From the NCBI GenBank assembly GCA_020072905.1, contig JAIQGB010000210.1, forward strand, positions 1 through 11,720: a DNA stretch of 11,720 bases. The letters are read 5' to 3'. Position 1 is the stretch's first letter. Each line of letters starts with the position of its first letter. The DNA is from Terriglobia bacterium. GTDB lineage: Bacteria; Acidobacteriota; Terriglobia; UBA7540. The notes below the pieces were generated by a model that was not told the DNA's origin, did no database searches, and worked only from the letters and a program-made list of their open reading frames with translations. The translations under genes and the position numbers were made by a program. This document shows, in pieces, positions 6,266 through 11,720 of this stretch.

Positions 6266-6291
6266 GGGGGCAGGATTCGAATCCTGCCCCC
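6266..6291. terminator. perfect 26-bp palindrome, probable terminator after the TonB-like gene
   Basis: The left arm GGGGGCAGGATTC (6266-6278) is the exact reverse complement of the right arm GAATCCTGCCCCC (6279-6291), with the centre at TTCGAA. It lies 32 bp after the stop at 6233 and is followed by a weak T-rich run (CTTGTGTTT). As RNA it would fold into a long, very stable stem with a loop of about four bases. Termination is the simplest reading; a protein-binding palindrome is an alternative. Confidence 0.55.
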
Positions 6292-6347
6292 GCTTGTGTT
6301 TCCTCTCCAAAGCTGCCGCCTTGCCGGACGGGCGATTCCCTTCCACC

Positions 6348-6376
6348 TTGACTCTGCCGCGGAGTGTGGTTAACAC
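6348..6376 (+). promoter_or_regulatory. putative promoter of the PIG-L gene
   Basis: TTGACT at 6348-6353 matches the -35 consensus at 5 of 6 positions. TAACAC at 6371-6376, after a 17-bp spacer, is a weak -10 with 3 of 6 matches. The position, about 50 bp before ATG 6404 and after the palindromic terminator, supports an independent transcription start here. Confidence 0.4.
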
Positions 6377-6403
6377 TTGCCCATCTTTTCGGAGGAGGGC
6401 GGT

Positions 6404-7276
6404 ATGATGGTTTGGATTCTGGCGGTGTTATTGATTGTCTCCACGCCGCTCGCGGCGCAGGACTACTCGAAGCTCCACGTGATTGCCTTCGGCGCGCACC
6501 CGGACGATTGCGACCAGAAAGCCGGCGGCCTCGCGGCCAAGTACGCCGCGGCGGGACATCTGGTCAAATTCGTGTCCGTCACCAACGGCGATGCCGGCCA
6601 CTACGAGCAGGGCGGTGGAGTATTGGCCAAGCGCCGGCGCGCCGAGGCCGAAGAAGCCGGACGCCGCATCGGCATCGAGTACGATGTGCTGGACAATCAC
6701 GACGGTGAACTGCTGCCGACGCTCGACGTGCGCCGCCAGATCATCCGCAAGATCCGCGAGTGGCAGGCGGATATTGTGCTGGCCCCGCGGCCCAACGACT
6801 ATCACCCCGACCATCGCTATACGGGCGTGCTCGTGCAGGACGCGGCGTACACAGTAACCGTCCCGAATCTGGTTACCGACACGCCCGCGCTCAAGAAGAA
6901 TCCGGTGTTCCTCTACTTCTCTGACCGCTTCCAACGCCCGCAGCCCTTCCGCGCGGACATTGTGGTGAGCATTGACGACGTGTTTGAGAAAAAGATCGGC
7001 ATGCTCGATGCCCACGTCTCACAGATGTACGAATGGCTGCCCTGGCACGACGGAAAGCTCGCTGAAGTCCCCCAGTCGCCTACCGCTCGCAAGGAATGGC
7101 TCGCCCAGCAGCGCCCCTGCCTCGTCGAGCCCGGTTGGAGAGAGGCCCTCGAAAAATGGTACGGAGCGCAGGCGGCAAGCGTTCAACGCGCCGAGGCTTT
7201 TGAGATCGCCGAATACGGCCGCCAGCCCGAAGCCGCGGAGATTGGCAAGCTCTTTCCCTTCTTTCCGGAGAAGTGA
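6404..7276 (+). CDS. secreted PIG-L family (LmbE-like) deacetylase
   Basis: This predicted zinc-dependent de-N-acetylase belongs to the GlcNAc-PI/BshB/MshB/LmbE group. ATG 6404 (a second ATG at 6407) follows GGAGGAGGG at 6391-6399, and the 290-residue product then begins with a Sec signal peptide cleaved near P-L-A-A-Q. The first zinc motif is F-G-A-H32-P-D-D35, and the distal ligand is H137 in Y-H-P-D-H-R-Y-T-G. D34 is the expected catalytic base. Residues 59-63 (V-T-N-G-D) and 76-87 (K-R-R-R-A-E-A-E-E-A-G-R) are the usual substrate-side motifs. The signal peptide argues against intracellular bacillithiol or mycothiol synthesis and for a periplasmic or surface amino-sugar conjugate. No glycosyltransferase partner adjoins, so the substrate stays open. 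Confidence 0.9.
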   Translation: MMVWILAVLLIVSTPLAAQDYSKLHVIAFGAHPDDCDQKAGGLAAKYAAAGHLVKFVSVTNGDAGHYEQGGGVLAKRRRAEAEEAGRRIGIEYDVLDNHDGELLPTLDVRRQIIRKIREWQADIVLAPRPNDYHPDHRYTGVLVQDAAYTVTVPNLVTDTPALKKNPVFLYFSDRFQRPQPFRADIVVSIDDVFEKKIGMLDAHVSQMYEWLPWHDGKLAEVPQSPTARKEWLAQQRPCLVEPGWREALEKWYGAQAASVQRAEAFEIAEYGRQPEAAEIGKLFPFFPEK

Positions 7277-7499
7277 TTGGCAAGGCGGAGGGGTTGTCCC
7301 TCTCTAAACCGTGCCCGTACGGCTGTGCCGGGTTTCACGTTTCCGGCCAAGAGGGAAATTTGTGGAGTTGTACGGCAGGCACACCAAGACCCTTGGCGGA
7401 ACGCACGTCGCTGGCGGCATCCCAGGCAGGAGGGGGCGAAGGGAAAGCCGTCCCCCTCGCTTCACGCTGCTCCGTCCCAGGTTGAGTGGAAGGAAACGG
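7277..7499. other. intergenic region between convergent PIG-L and DksA-like genes
   Basis: No gene is supported in these 223 bp. GAGGG-GTTGT-CCCTC at 7288-7302, 11 bp after the PIG-L stop, is a small hairpin that may terminate that gene. AAACC (7306-7310) and GGTTT (7331-7335) enclose a second GC-rich fold containing the palindrome CCGTACGG. Short open frames here have no Shine-Dalgarno sites and no recognisable product. Confidence 0.5.
7288..7302 (+). terminator. small hairpin after the PIG-L gene
   Basis: GAGGG pairs with CCCTC across a 5-base loop, 11 bp after the stop codon, followed by TCTAAACC. The stem is only five base pairs and there is no T run, so this is a weak candidate. Confidence 0.3.
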
Positions 7500-7845
7500 T
7501 TAGTTCTTCGACCGCATTTCCTGACAGGTGAGGCAATACCGAGCCCAGGGAATTGCCTTCAAGCGATTGGGGGAGATTTCCTCGCTACACCCTTCACAAA
7601 CACCATAAGTTCCGCCCGCCACTCGCTTCAAGGCGCTCTCGACCTCGCGGAGCATCCGCGAATGGAGCTCAGCCGTGGCGGCAGTCAGATCCTGCTGTCT
7701 TGATGGCGAATTCCACTTCGTCCGGGGTCCGCAGGCTGGTGGCCAAGGCCTCGGGTTGGCGCCTGCTCGAAGCCAGCAGTTCTTCACGCTTCTTGAGCAG
7801 CATGGTTCGAAACGAAGATTTCCGTGTTTTTACAGCGGTTGACAT
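7500..7845 (-). pseudogene. DksA/TraR-type C4 zinc-finger protein, interrupted by a frameshift
   Basis: Two overlapping minus-strand frames together make one DksA/TraR family protein of about 116 residues; such proteins bind RNA polymerase through its secondary channel. The upstream frame starts at ATG 7845, with AAGGA 7 bases upstream, and gives the helical N-terminal part through D-E-V-E-F-A-I-K-T-A. It then runs into a foreign tail (G-S-D-C-R-H-G) and stops at 7669. The downstream frame continues the family sequence (Q-D-L-T-A-A-T-A-E-L-H-S-R-M-L) and carries the C4 finger C-E-G-C ... C-L-T-C to the stop at 7500. The change is net +1 (or -2) near 7688-7700, around AGCAGGATC. As written, the 58-residue product lacks the zinc finger. 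It could be a true pseudogene, a sequencing error or, less likely, programmed frameshifting. A good promoter and ribosome site suggest recent damage or error. Confidence 0.8.
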
Positions 7846-7925
7846 GGCCAAATCCTTAGTCGAGCTTTCACAGCCCCAACCTAACTTCCTCGCCTCTTCC
7901 GATGCGTGAAGGGGAGAAAACGTTG

Positions 7926-7945
7926 CGCCATTATGGCGTTTTTTT
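7926..7945 (+). terminator. hairpin plus seven T, terminator-like on the + strand
   Basis: CGCCAT (7926-7931) and ATGGCG (7933-7938) form a compact stem followed by seven T (7939-7945), the textbook shape of a rho-independent terminator. The palindrome has a single central base, so a real RNA loop would leave only about four GC pairs. No + strand gene precedes it closely, and the same bases carry the -10 box of the minus-strand promoter, so the terminator reading is uncertain. Confidence 0.35.
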
Positions 7946-7958
7946 CGAATTCTGTAAA
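7930..7958 (-). promoter_or_regulatory. sigma70-type promoter of the DksA-like gene
   Basis: On the minus strand TTTACA (7958-7953, 5 of 6 matches) is followed after exactly 17 bp by CATAAT (7935-7930, 5 of 6 matches). The predicted start near 7923 gives a leader of about 78 nt before ATG 7845. The -10 hexamer lies inside a short palindrome, and the spacer contains a run of seven A. Confidence 0.6.
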
Positions 7959-8050
7959 CACCTTAATTTTGTCGGAGTTGGATGGGACAAATAGACCGAA
8001 AAGTGGAATCTGCGCGTCATTTGTGGTAAAGATGGCCCCTTAGGCGATCT

Positions 8051-8785
8051 ATGTCCAAGCGGGAGAATATGTTGGCACGTATACGGAAGGCCCTGGGGAC
8101 GCCCCCCGGCGGGCCTTCCACAACCCGGGAACCGCGGTCCGATTGGCAGGATCTGGGGCCCGTCCTACCCCCCATACCCCCTGAGGAGCTCGTTCCCAAG
8201 TTCGAAGAGGAGTTGAGGAAGGTATCCGGCGTCGCCTACCGGGTCGGGTCGGCCGACGCGCTGGAAGAGACCCTGGGCAGGATCTCCTCGGCCGCTCAGG
8301 TCCGCACGGTCGTGCTTTCCCGAAACCCGTTGCTCGGCCGCCTAGGTCTGGCCGACAAACTCAGCTCGCAGGGCCTTGCTGTGGCCACTTGGGACGACGA
8401 GCGCGCGGCAAGTGAGGCGCACGCCGAGCCCTCCTTTCGCCAGCGGTGCTTTGCGGCGGAAATGGGGATAAGCGGGGTGGAATTCGTCTTGGCGGAGTCA
8501 GGTACTCTGGTTCTTGCCAGCCGCACGGAGGGTTCGCAGCTTGCCTCGCTCGCCCCCCCCGTCCACGTGGCGCTTTACCAAAGGAGCCAGGTCTATGCCA
8601 GCCTGGAAGAAATTCTCGAGCGGCTGCCCGTTCCCCGCGCCCCGAACGAGCCGCTGCCCGGCCGCTCGGTGGTTTTCATCACCGGCCCCAGCCGCACCGC
8701 GGATATTGAGCAAATCCTGCTCCGCGGCGTCCACGGCCCGCGCGAAGTCCATGCTATTCTGGTGGAAGATTCCTGCTTGACGTAG
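8051..8785 (+). CDS. lutC: LutC-like LUD domain protein, solitary
   Basis: This 244-residue cytoplasmic protein has the LUD (DUF162) fold of LutC/YkgG, the third subunit of the LutABC iron-sulfur complex that oxidises L-lactate to pyruvate. The N-terminus S-K-R-E-N-M-L-A-R-I-R-K-A-L-G is the family's usual opening helix. The core signature is M-G-I-S-G-V-E-F-V-L-A-E-S-G-T-L at 138-153, with S-V-V-F-I-T-G-P-S-R-T-A-D-I-E at 206-220 and H-A-I-L-V-E-D near the end. The length and domain are complete. ATG 8051 fixes the family start, although the ribosome site (TTAGGCG) is modest. Neither lutA (CCG domain) nor lutB (ferredoxin and LUD) is present on either side: upstream is the divergent DksA-like gene and downstream the AAA+ gene. 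It may act with lutAB encoded elsewhere, or have another role. The family is certain; the pathway is less so. Confidence 0.88.
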   Translation: MSKRENMLARIRKALGTPPGGPSTTREPRSDWQDLGPVLPPIPPEELVPKFEEELRKVSGVAYRVGSADALEETLGRISSAAQVRTVVLSRNPLLGRLGLADKLSSQGLAVATWDDERAASEAHAEPSFRQRCFAAEMGISGVEFVLAESGTLVLASRTEGSQLASLAPPVHVALYQRSQVYASLEEILERLPVPRAPNEPLPGRSVVFITGPSRTADIEQILLRGVHGPREVHAILVEDSCLT

Positions 8786-9033
8786 GGAAGATTCACGAAT
8801 CCCGCGGCCTAATCCTTGAGGGGTTGGCGTTGGCAGGTTTCTATCGAGGCGGTCAACAAGACGAAAACACCGGACCGACGGGCTAACAATCCGGTAGAAT
8901 AGGGACCCAACTGCCGGGGGGATCGTGCCGGAGCGGCGCGCGCTCCTCCCCGCGCTTCCAATAAGGCGATGCACGCTGCTGAGCGGCCGGACGCCCTCTG
9001 GGCCCGGCTGGGCATGAGCGCAGGAGGCTAACA
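8786..9033. other. upstream region of the AAA+ ATPase gene
   Basis: No gene is supported in these 248 bp. A weak fold, GATTC-AC-GAATC, follows the lutC stop. TAGAAT at 8895-8900 (context CGGTAGAATAGGG) is a candidate -10 box without a -35. GGAGCG-GCGCG-CGCTCC at 8930-8946 is a GC hairpin in the presumed leader. A five-codon frame (9014-9031) ends two bases before ATG 9034 and contains the AGGAGG ribosome site, probably by chance. Confidence 0.45.
8895..8900 (+). promoter_or_regulatory. putative -10 box (TAGAAT) upstream of the AAA+ ATPase gene
   Basis: GGTAGAAT repeats the box seen at 1545 (-) and 4954 (+). It would give a leader of about 125 nt for the ATPase gene. No -35 hexamer is recognisable, so the call depends on recurrence of the motif. 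Confidence 0.35.
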
Positions 9034-10293
9034 ATGGAACCCACTGCCACGCACATTTCGGTCCCGCAGACGATGGAAGAACTCGGCATTCGCAGAAGCT
9101 TGCTCGAGGACCTGGCGCTGAAATTCCTCTATCTGGAAGGCGAAATGGCCGTGCGCGAGCTCGGCGGAAAGATGCGGGTCTCGCCCAGCATCATCAACGA
9201 AGTGTTCGATTACCTTCGTAAGGAGCAATTCTGCGAAATCAAGGGCATGGCGGCGGGCGACTTCCGCATCACGACCACCACGCTAGGTAAAGACCGCGCG
9301 CTGGAGCTGCTCTCCCAAAGCCACTACGCCGGGCCGGCGCCGGTTTCCTACCAGGAATATGTCACTCGCGTGCGCGCCCAGAGCGTTCTCGACGCGGATA
9401 TCCACCCCGAAGACGTCAGCCGCGCCTTCCAGCATTTGGTGATGACCGAGGGGACGCTGATGCAGCTTGGCACGGCGGTTGTTTCGGGAACCTCCATCGT
9501 GTTGTACGGGCCGACCGGAACGGGGAAGACCACCATCGCGGAGGCCATCCCCGGCATCTACCGCGACAACGCCTGGATTCCCCATGCGGTGGAAGTCGAC
9601 GGCCAGATCATCACCGTCTACGACCCCATCGCCCACCAAAAGGTCGCGCAGACGGATGGGGAGCAGAGCGACGGCCGCTGGGTCCTCTGCAAGCGGCCGA
9701 GAGTGATAGTGGGAGGCGAGCTGACCATCGAGATGCTGGACTTGCAGTTCAACCCGGTGACCCGATTCTACGCTGCGCCCGTGCAGATGAAGGCCAATAA
9801 CGGAGTTCTGGTCATCGACGACTTCGGCCGGCAGCGCATCCGTCCCGAGGAACTGCTCAACCGCTGGATCATGCCCCTCGACCGGCGCATCGATTTTCTG
9901 ACGCTGGCGGGCGGGAGGAAGCTGGAAATCCCCTTCGACCTCTTTGTCGTTTTCGCCACCAACCTCGACATGACCGAGCTCGCCGATGAGGCTTTCCTGC
10001 GCCGCATCCACAACAAGATCGGAGTGGAAAACATGAATCGCCAGCAGTTCCACCAAATCTTCCAGAACCTCTGCAAGGAGCATGAGCTGGCTTACGACTC
10101 CGCCGTCGTGGATCACGTGATCGGAATGCTGGGAAAGGACTTCAACCAGCCGCTGCGCGCCTGCTATCCGCGGGACATCATCAATCAGATTCGCTGGGCG
10201 GCGCAGTACACGGGCAAGAAACCCCAACTCGACCGCGAGACAGTCGCGCAGGCCTGCCGCAACTACTTCCTGCTACCGACCAGCAGCGCCTAG
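9034..10293 (+). CDS. AAA+ ATPase with N-terminal winged-helix-like region
   Basis: The 419-residue protein starts at ATG 9034 behind AGGAGG (9022-9027). Residues about 20-95 look like a winged helix: L-A-L-K-F-L-Y-L, then M-A-V-R-E-L-G-G-K-M-R-V-S-P-S-I-I-N-E-V as a helix-turn-helix, then a strand with F-R-I-T-T-T-T. From about 120 an AAA+ domain follows, with Walker A G159-P-T-G-T-G-K165-T, Walker B V-L-V-I-D262-D-F-G-R, sensor 1 F-A-T-N310, a candidate arginine finger at R323/R324, and sensor 2-like Y-P-R380-D-I-I. About 90 residues lie between Walker A and B, which is long and may hold an insertion. All residues for ATP hydrolysis are present, so it should be active. I do not recognise a named family; it could be a MoxR-like chaperone or a regulator. 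No VWA or partner gene adjoins it, and it is probably monocistronic. Confidence 0.85.
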   Translation: MEPTATHISVPQTMEELGIRRSLLEDLALKFLYLEGEMAVRELGGKMRVSPSIINEVFDYLRKEQFCEIKGMAAGDFRITTTTLGKDRALELLSQSHYAGPAPVSYQEYVTRVRAQSVLDADIHPEDVSRAFQHLVMTEGTLMQLGTAVVSGTSIVLYGPTGTGKTTIAEAIPGIYRDNAWIPHAVEVDGQIITVYDPIAHQKVAQTDGEQSDGRWVLCKRPRVIVGGELTIEMLDLQFNPVTRFYAAPVQMKANNGVLVIDDFGRQRIRPEELLNRWIMPLDRRIDFLTLAGGRKLEIPFDLFVVFATNLDMTELADEAFLRRIHNKIGVENMNRQQFHQIFQNLCKEHELAYDSAVVDHVIGMLGKDFNQPLRACYPRDIINQIRWAAQYTGKKPQLDRETVAQACRNYFLLPTSSA

Positions 10294-10344
10294 GAAGAGT
10301 TCAGCACCGCATGTCGAGCCCCCCGGGTCACCTGGCTGCGCGCT

Positions 10345-11424
10345 CTAGGGTCCTCCCTCAGCCTTGAAGCGGGCGAAGAGCTTATCGAGACTCTCGGGCG
10401 GTTCGGTGCCGAGATAGTAGCCCACCTTATAGGTGTAGACCTGGTTCTTCTCCGTAAACGCCGGGTAGGCGGCGCGGATCAGCGCCGAATGGTTCTCCAC
10501 GACGAGTTGCGTGTTCTGCGCGGGCGTCAGCAGCATCAGGGCGAAGGTCTGATTTGCCTGCTTGTTGACGGTCCCCACGAATCCCGCGCGCAACCCGAGG
10601 TCGATCTTCTTCTGCGGGACAAAATCCTCCCGCGGGCGGCCGGGCGCAAACCACTGGCTGTGGTTCGGCTGGTCGAAGCTGCGGTAGGGCACTGACGACT
10701 CGAGCACGTAAGCCTGCGGCTTCTCAATGCCTCGCGGGGTGACGCGCGTCGTCGACAGAACGACGTTCTCCGTGCCCTCGAGCGTCAGACGGCGCTCGAC
10801 CTCCACGCCCTTGGGGTAGATGTCGGGAGCGTCGTAGACGAAGTCCACTTCCACCCGCGGCCCGGCCCCCGTGACAATCTTGAAAGAATAGGGGCGGTTG
10901 TAAAGGCCCAGCCAGTTGGCGTTCGTCCACTCGGGAAGACCCTTCATGTCGTCGGGCTCGAAGCGAGTCAGGAAGGAGTCGCGCATCGCGCCCACGGAAT
11001 CGAAGGCGTTAGCGTTCGCCCCTTTGAGCACATAGGCGAAGGACCGTCCGCCCGCAAGGGGGCTGACGAACAGCCGGACGTTTGGATTCTCCAGAACGAT
11101 GTCGTCGAACCCGTCGCGGTCGTAATCGAACGCGTAAGCCACCGCCTCGCCCTCGCGGACCGCCGCAATCGCCACGCCCTCCTTCACCTGATAGGCGCCG
11201 GCGTGCAAGCGGACTTCAAAACGGTAAAGCCCCGAGCCTCCGGCGGGCGCGGCGTGCAGCTGGGCGTTGACTTCGCCGCCGGCTGGAATCACCCGTTGTG
11301 CCGAGCCCGGCGTTATGTTGACACCTTCGCCCTCCGCGGTGAGCGTCACGACCTGCTCGTGCTCGAGCCAGTTCTTGACGCGAAGCCGGAACACCGCCTC
11401 GCCGGGGAGTTTCAGGCTGGCCAA
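10345..11424 (-). CDS. C-terminal part of a large beta-rich protein, probably 5'-truncated
   Basis: The frame ends at 10345 and stays open on the minus strand back to a stop at 11515-11517. No ATG or GTG occurs before TTG 11424, that TTG has no ribosome site, and there is no signal peptide, so the start is probably missing. The first 75 residues (L-K-L-P-G-E-A-V-F-R-L-R-V-K-N-W ... L-Y-R-F-E-V-R-L) resemble an Ig-like NEW3-type domain. Then comes F-D-Y-D-R-D-G-F-D-D-I-V-L-E-N-P, an FG-GAP or calcium-loop-like motif, followed by L-F-V-S-P-L-A-G-G-R-S-F. That order recalls the beta-sandwich C-terminal domain (DUF1926) of GH57 alpha-glucanotransferases, though the match is loose. A secreted carbohydrate-active or surface protein is plausible; the catalytic part would lie in the missing N-terminus. 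Coding is convincing; function is open. Confidence 0.65.
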   Translation of the reverse strand: MASLKLPGEAVFRLRVKNWLEHEQVVTLTAEGEGVNITPGSAQRVIPAGGEVNAQLHAAPAGGSGLYRFEVRLHAGAYQVKEGVAIAAVREGEAVAYAFDYDRDGFDDIVLENPNVRLFVSPLAGGRSFAYVLKGANANAFDSVGAMRDSFLTRFEPDDMKGLPEWTNANWLGLYNRPYSFKIVTGAGPRVEVDFVYDAPDIYPKGVEVERRLTLEGTENVVLSTTRVTPRGIEKPQAYVLESSVPYRSFDQPNHSQWFAPGRPREDFVPQKKIDLGLRAGFVGTVNKQANQTFALMLLTPAQNTQLVVENHSALIRAAYPAFTEKNQVYTYKVGYYLGTEPPESLDKLFARFKAEGGP

Positions 11425-11430
11425 GGTCGG

Positions 11431-11720
11431 ATGGACAATGGGAATCGCCTGGTCTTCGCGGAGCCATGCGGGGTGTACCTCACCGGTGGGATCACCGGGA
11501 CAATTCTGGAAGGTTCAGGTATTTTCCAAACGGCGCTGAGCACGGCATCTTCTGTGTACGGCGTCGAGGTGTGGAATGCCCCCGGAACAGTCATCCGGAA
11601 GAACAAGATCTACAATTTGTTTGCCCCCTCCGGGAACGCTATTGAACTCTCAACTATCGAGGGGATATTGTATGGGGGAGCTTCCGGTGTCAGCATGACG
11701 GTATCAATCTACAACAACTT
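11431..11720 (+). CDS. parallel beta-helix repeat protein, interior fragment (3' partial, start uncertain)
   Basis: From about 11470 to the right edge the plus strand encodes turns of a right-handed beta-helix: G-V-Y-L-T-G-G-I-T-G-T-I-L-E-G-S-G, then Y-G-V-E-V-W-N-A-P-G-T-V-I-R-K-N-K-I-Y-N, then A-I-E-L-S and S-I-Y-N-N at the end. This is the N-x-I-Y-N / G-I-E-L pattern of pectate-lyase-like and NosD-like surface proteins. No stop occurs before 11720. The first in-frame ATG that fits is 11431 (weak AAGG four bases upstream), but the product would lack a signal peptide and would begin in the middle of a coil. The base composition is noticeably less GC-rich than the preceding gene. It is probably the middle of a longer protein whose 5' part is missing; see the junction finding. 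Confidence 0.55.
   Translation, partial: MDNGNRLVFAEPCGVYLTGGITGTILEGSGIFQTALSTASSVYGVEVWNAPGTVIRKNKIYNLFAPSGNAIELSTIEGILYGGASGVSMTVSIYNN

Noticed and set aside
6215..6291. Possible tRNA gene ending at GAATCCTGCCCCC
   Set aside because: The T-loop has an extra base relative to the canonical form, no matching acceptor strand lies about 70 bases upstream, and no anticodon arm can be drawn. It is better explained as a plain palindrome.
7273..7703. Plus-strand open frames between the PIG-L and DksA-like genes (up to 130 codons)
   Set aside because: They overlap the DksA-like coding region antisense, have no ribosome site and no recognisable product.
9283..10227. Long minus-strand open frame (314 codons) opposite the AAA+ gene
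   Set aside because: Its product is low-complexity and shows no domain. The plus strand carries all AAA+ motifs, so this is a high-GC antisense shadow.
1..11720. CRISPR array, transposon ends or prophage genes
   Set aside because: No spaced direct repeats, transposase, integrase or terminal inverted repeats were seen on either strand.

Overview
The window is a GC-rich (roughly 60%) bacterial chromosomal stretch. It is densely coded, with purine-rich Shine-Dalgarno sites and mostly single-gene transcription units on both strands. The mix is a GH16 relic, a DUF5009/HGSNAT-like membrane protein, a secreted PIG-L deacetylase, a TonB-like protein, a REC-DUF3052 fusion, a solitary LUD protein and an AAA+ ATPase with an N-terminal winged-helix-like region. 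Together with recurring GTAGAAT boxes, this fits Acidobacteriota best. That placement is inference from gene style, not from a marker gene. I saw no rRNA, tRNA, CRISPR array or transposase.

Layout. 1-116: end of a GH16-type glycoside hydrolase (+). 213-926: a 60-residue antitoxin-like protein, then a GNAT acetyltransferase of the phosphinothricin N-acetyltransferase type (+). 991-1518 (-): 2H cyclic phosphodiesterase-like protein, divergent from 1669-2787 (+), a multi-pass HGSNAT/DUF5009-like protein. 2836-3900 (-): sulfite-oxidase-fold molybdopterin oxidoreductase. 4083-4856 (+): secreted protein with two dimeric alpha/beta-barrel-like repeats, behind a well-formed sigma70-type promoter and followed by a strong hairpin. 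4969-6233 (+): a degenerate receiver fused to DUF3052, then a membrane-anchored or secreted TonB C-terminal-domain protein ending at a perfect 26-bp palindrome. 6404-7276 (+): secreted PIG-L deacetylase. 7500-7845 (-): a DksA/TraR-type zinc-finger gene broken by a frameshift. 8051-8785 (+): LutC-like LUD protein without lutA or lutB. 9034-10293 (+): AAA+ ATPase. 10345-11424 (-): C-terminal part of a large beta-rich protein with no credible start. 11431-11720 (+): interior of a parallel beta-helix protein running off the window.

The genes do not form one pathway. Most look like stand-alone housekeeping or accessory genes, and the only likely co-transcribed pairs are 213-926 and 4969-6233. The points that most deserve attention are the REC-DUF3052 fusion, the frameshifted DksA-like gene with a promoter embedded in a terminator-like hairpin, the repeated GTAGAAT boxes, and the head-to-head meeting of two apparently 5'-truncated genes near 11.45 kb, which may be a rearrangement or an assembly chimera.
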